A DNA stretch of 42,390 nt from an uncultured Collinsella sp. (GTDB lineage: Bacteria > Actinomycetota > Coriobacteriia > Coriobacteriales > Coriobacteriaceae). How positions within the stretch are numbered: position 1 is the stretch's first letter; every line of letters starts with the position of its first letter. The stretch is from the NCBI GenBank assembly GCA_937896835.1, contig CALBOJ010000066.1, positions 1 through 42,390 on the forward strand. Direction: 5' to 3'. The notes under the pieces were generated by a model. The model did not search any database. It was not told the DNA's origin and saw only the letters and a list, made by a program, of their open reading frames with translations. A program made the translations under genes and the position numbers. This document shows positions 42,029-42,390 of this stretch, piece after piece.

Positions 42029-42390
42029 TTACGCGACGGTGTAAACCCAGTTGTGCTTATCCTCGACAGCACCAGACTGGATGCCCGTCAGGGTCTCGCG
42101 GAGCTTCTTCATCACAGGGCCGATCTCGGTGTAGCCAGCCGGGAAGGTCACGGTCTCGTCGGCGCCGTAAACCTTGTTGTCGATCTCGCCGACCGGGGAG
42201 ATAACGGCAGCGGTGCCGCACAGGCCGCACTCGACAAAGGTACCGGCCTTGACCTCAGCCCACTCGACGGGACGCTGGTCAACGGTCATGCCCAGGTCCT
42301 GAGCAACCTGAACGAGCGAACGGCGGGTGATGGAAGGCAGGATGGAGTCGGTGTGCGACTGCGGGACGACAAGCGTGCCGTCCTCCTTCA
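42029..42390 (-). CDS. ilvE: branched-chain amino acid aminotransferase, C-terminal part (5' cut by window edge)
   Basis: The last 119 residues are present; the frame stays open to the window edge. LLPSITRRSLVQVAQDLG-like sequence and FVECGLCGTAAVISPVGEI are the conserved C-terminal motifs of the long BCAT type (about 350 residues), in which CGTAAVISPV contacts PLP phosphate and the substrate carboxylate. It would transfer the amino group between 2-oxoglutarate and Leu, Ile or Val. The stop is at 42029-42031. Confidence 0.93.
   Translation of the reverse strand, partial: KEDGTLVVPQSHTDSILPSITRRSLVQVAQDLGMTVDQRPVEWAEVKAGTFVECGLCGTAAVISPVGEIDNKVYGADETVTFPAGYTEIGPVMKKLRETLTGIQSGAVEDKHNWVYTVA

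Overview
The window reads as chromosomal DNA of a high-GC Gram-positive bacterium, most likely Collinsella or a close relative in the Coriobacteriia. This is inference from overall character: GC-rich coding with NNC/NNG codons, surface proteins ending in a LANTG-type sortase signal, a tRNA gene with encoded CCA, and family content typical of a gut actinobacterium (ascorbate-type PTS, OFA-type MFS, LtaS-like sulfatase, heterodimeric ABC exporters). No phage, plasmid, transposase or CRISPR-cas genes are visible. Both window edges cut genes (an ABC exporter subunit on the left, ilvE on the right).

Layout. 1-5.2 kb: the tail of an ABC exporter, then a LysR regulator divergent from an SDR dehydrogenase / OFA-type MFS / Gfo-Idh-MocA catabolic operon. 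5.4-7.6 kb: tex. 8.0-13.1 kb: a minus-strand sugar operon (fructose-6-phosphate-aldolase-like enzyme, then PTS IIA, IIB and IIC of the ascorbate type), a second aldolase copy downstream, and a divergent DeoR regulator with candidate operators. 13.2-16.7 kb: a HAD phosphatase and an RlmKL-like rRNA methyltransferase whose RlmL half has lost its catalytic motif. 16.8-21.5 kb: a potassium locus (kup, small membrane protein, KdpD-like kinase, KdpE-like regulator) without kdpFABC. 21.7-25.0 kb: nitroreductase and LtaS-like enzyme. 25.06-30.39 kb: a 1362-residue sortase-anchored surface protein set inside two arrays of palindromic repeats and an outer inverted repeat. 30.4-34.8 kb: flavodoxin-like protein and a two-gene ABC exporter. 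35.0-37.5 kb: tandemly duplicated coiled-coil surface proteins. 37.7-38.3 kb: SRP RNA and long hairpins. 38.3-42.4 kb: a TadA-glycerate kinase fusion, tRNA-Ser(UGA), a TetR regulator, lemA and the ilvE end.

The least ordinary part is 25.06-30.39 kb. Fourteen-base half-sites alternate in orientation with a fixed 32-base step and a 29-30 base step, giving a 61-62 bp period, six units on one side of the surface-protein gene and six and a half on the other. The arrays lie in direct orientation to each other, while about 95 bp repeats outside them are inverted. I do not recognise this arrangement; it could support recombination, deletion or variation of the surface gene. Other points to follow up are the TadA-glycerate kinase fusion, the degenerate RlmL active site, a PTS operon coupled to FSA-type aldolases, KdpDE beside kup, and several families of long hairpin repeats at gene ends, two of which recur as a paired module at both ends of the window.
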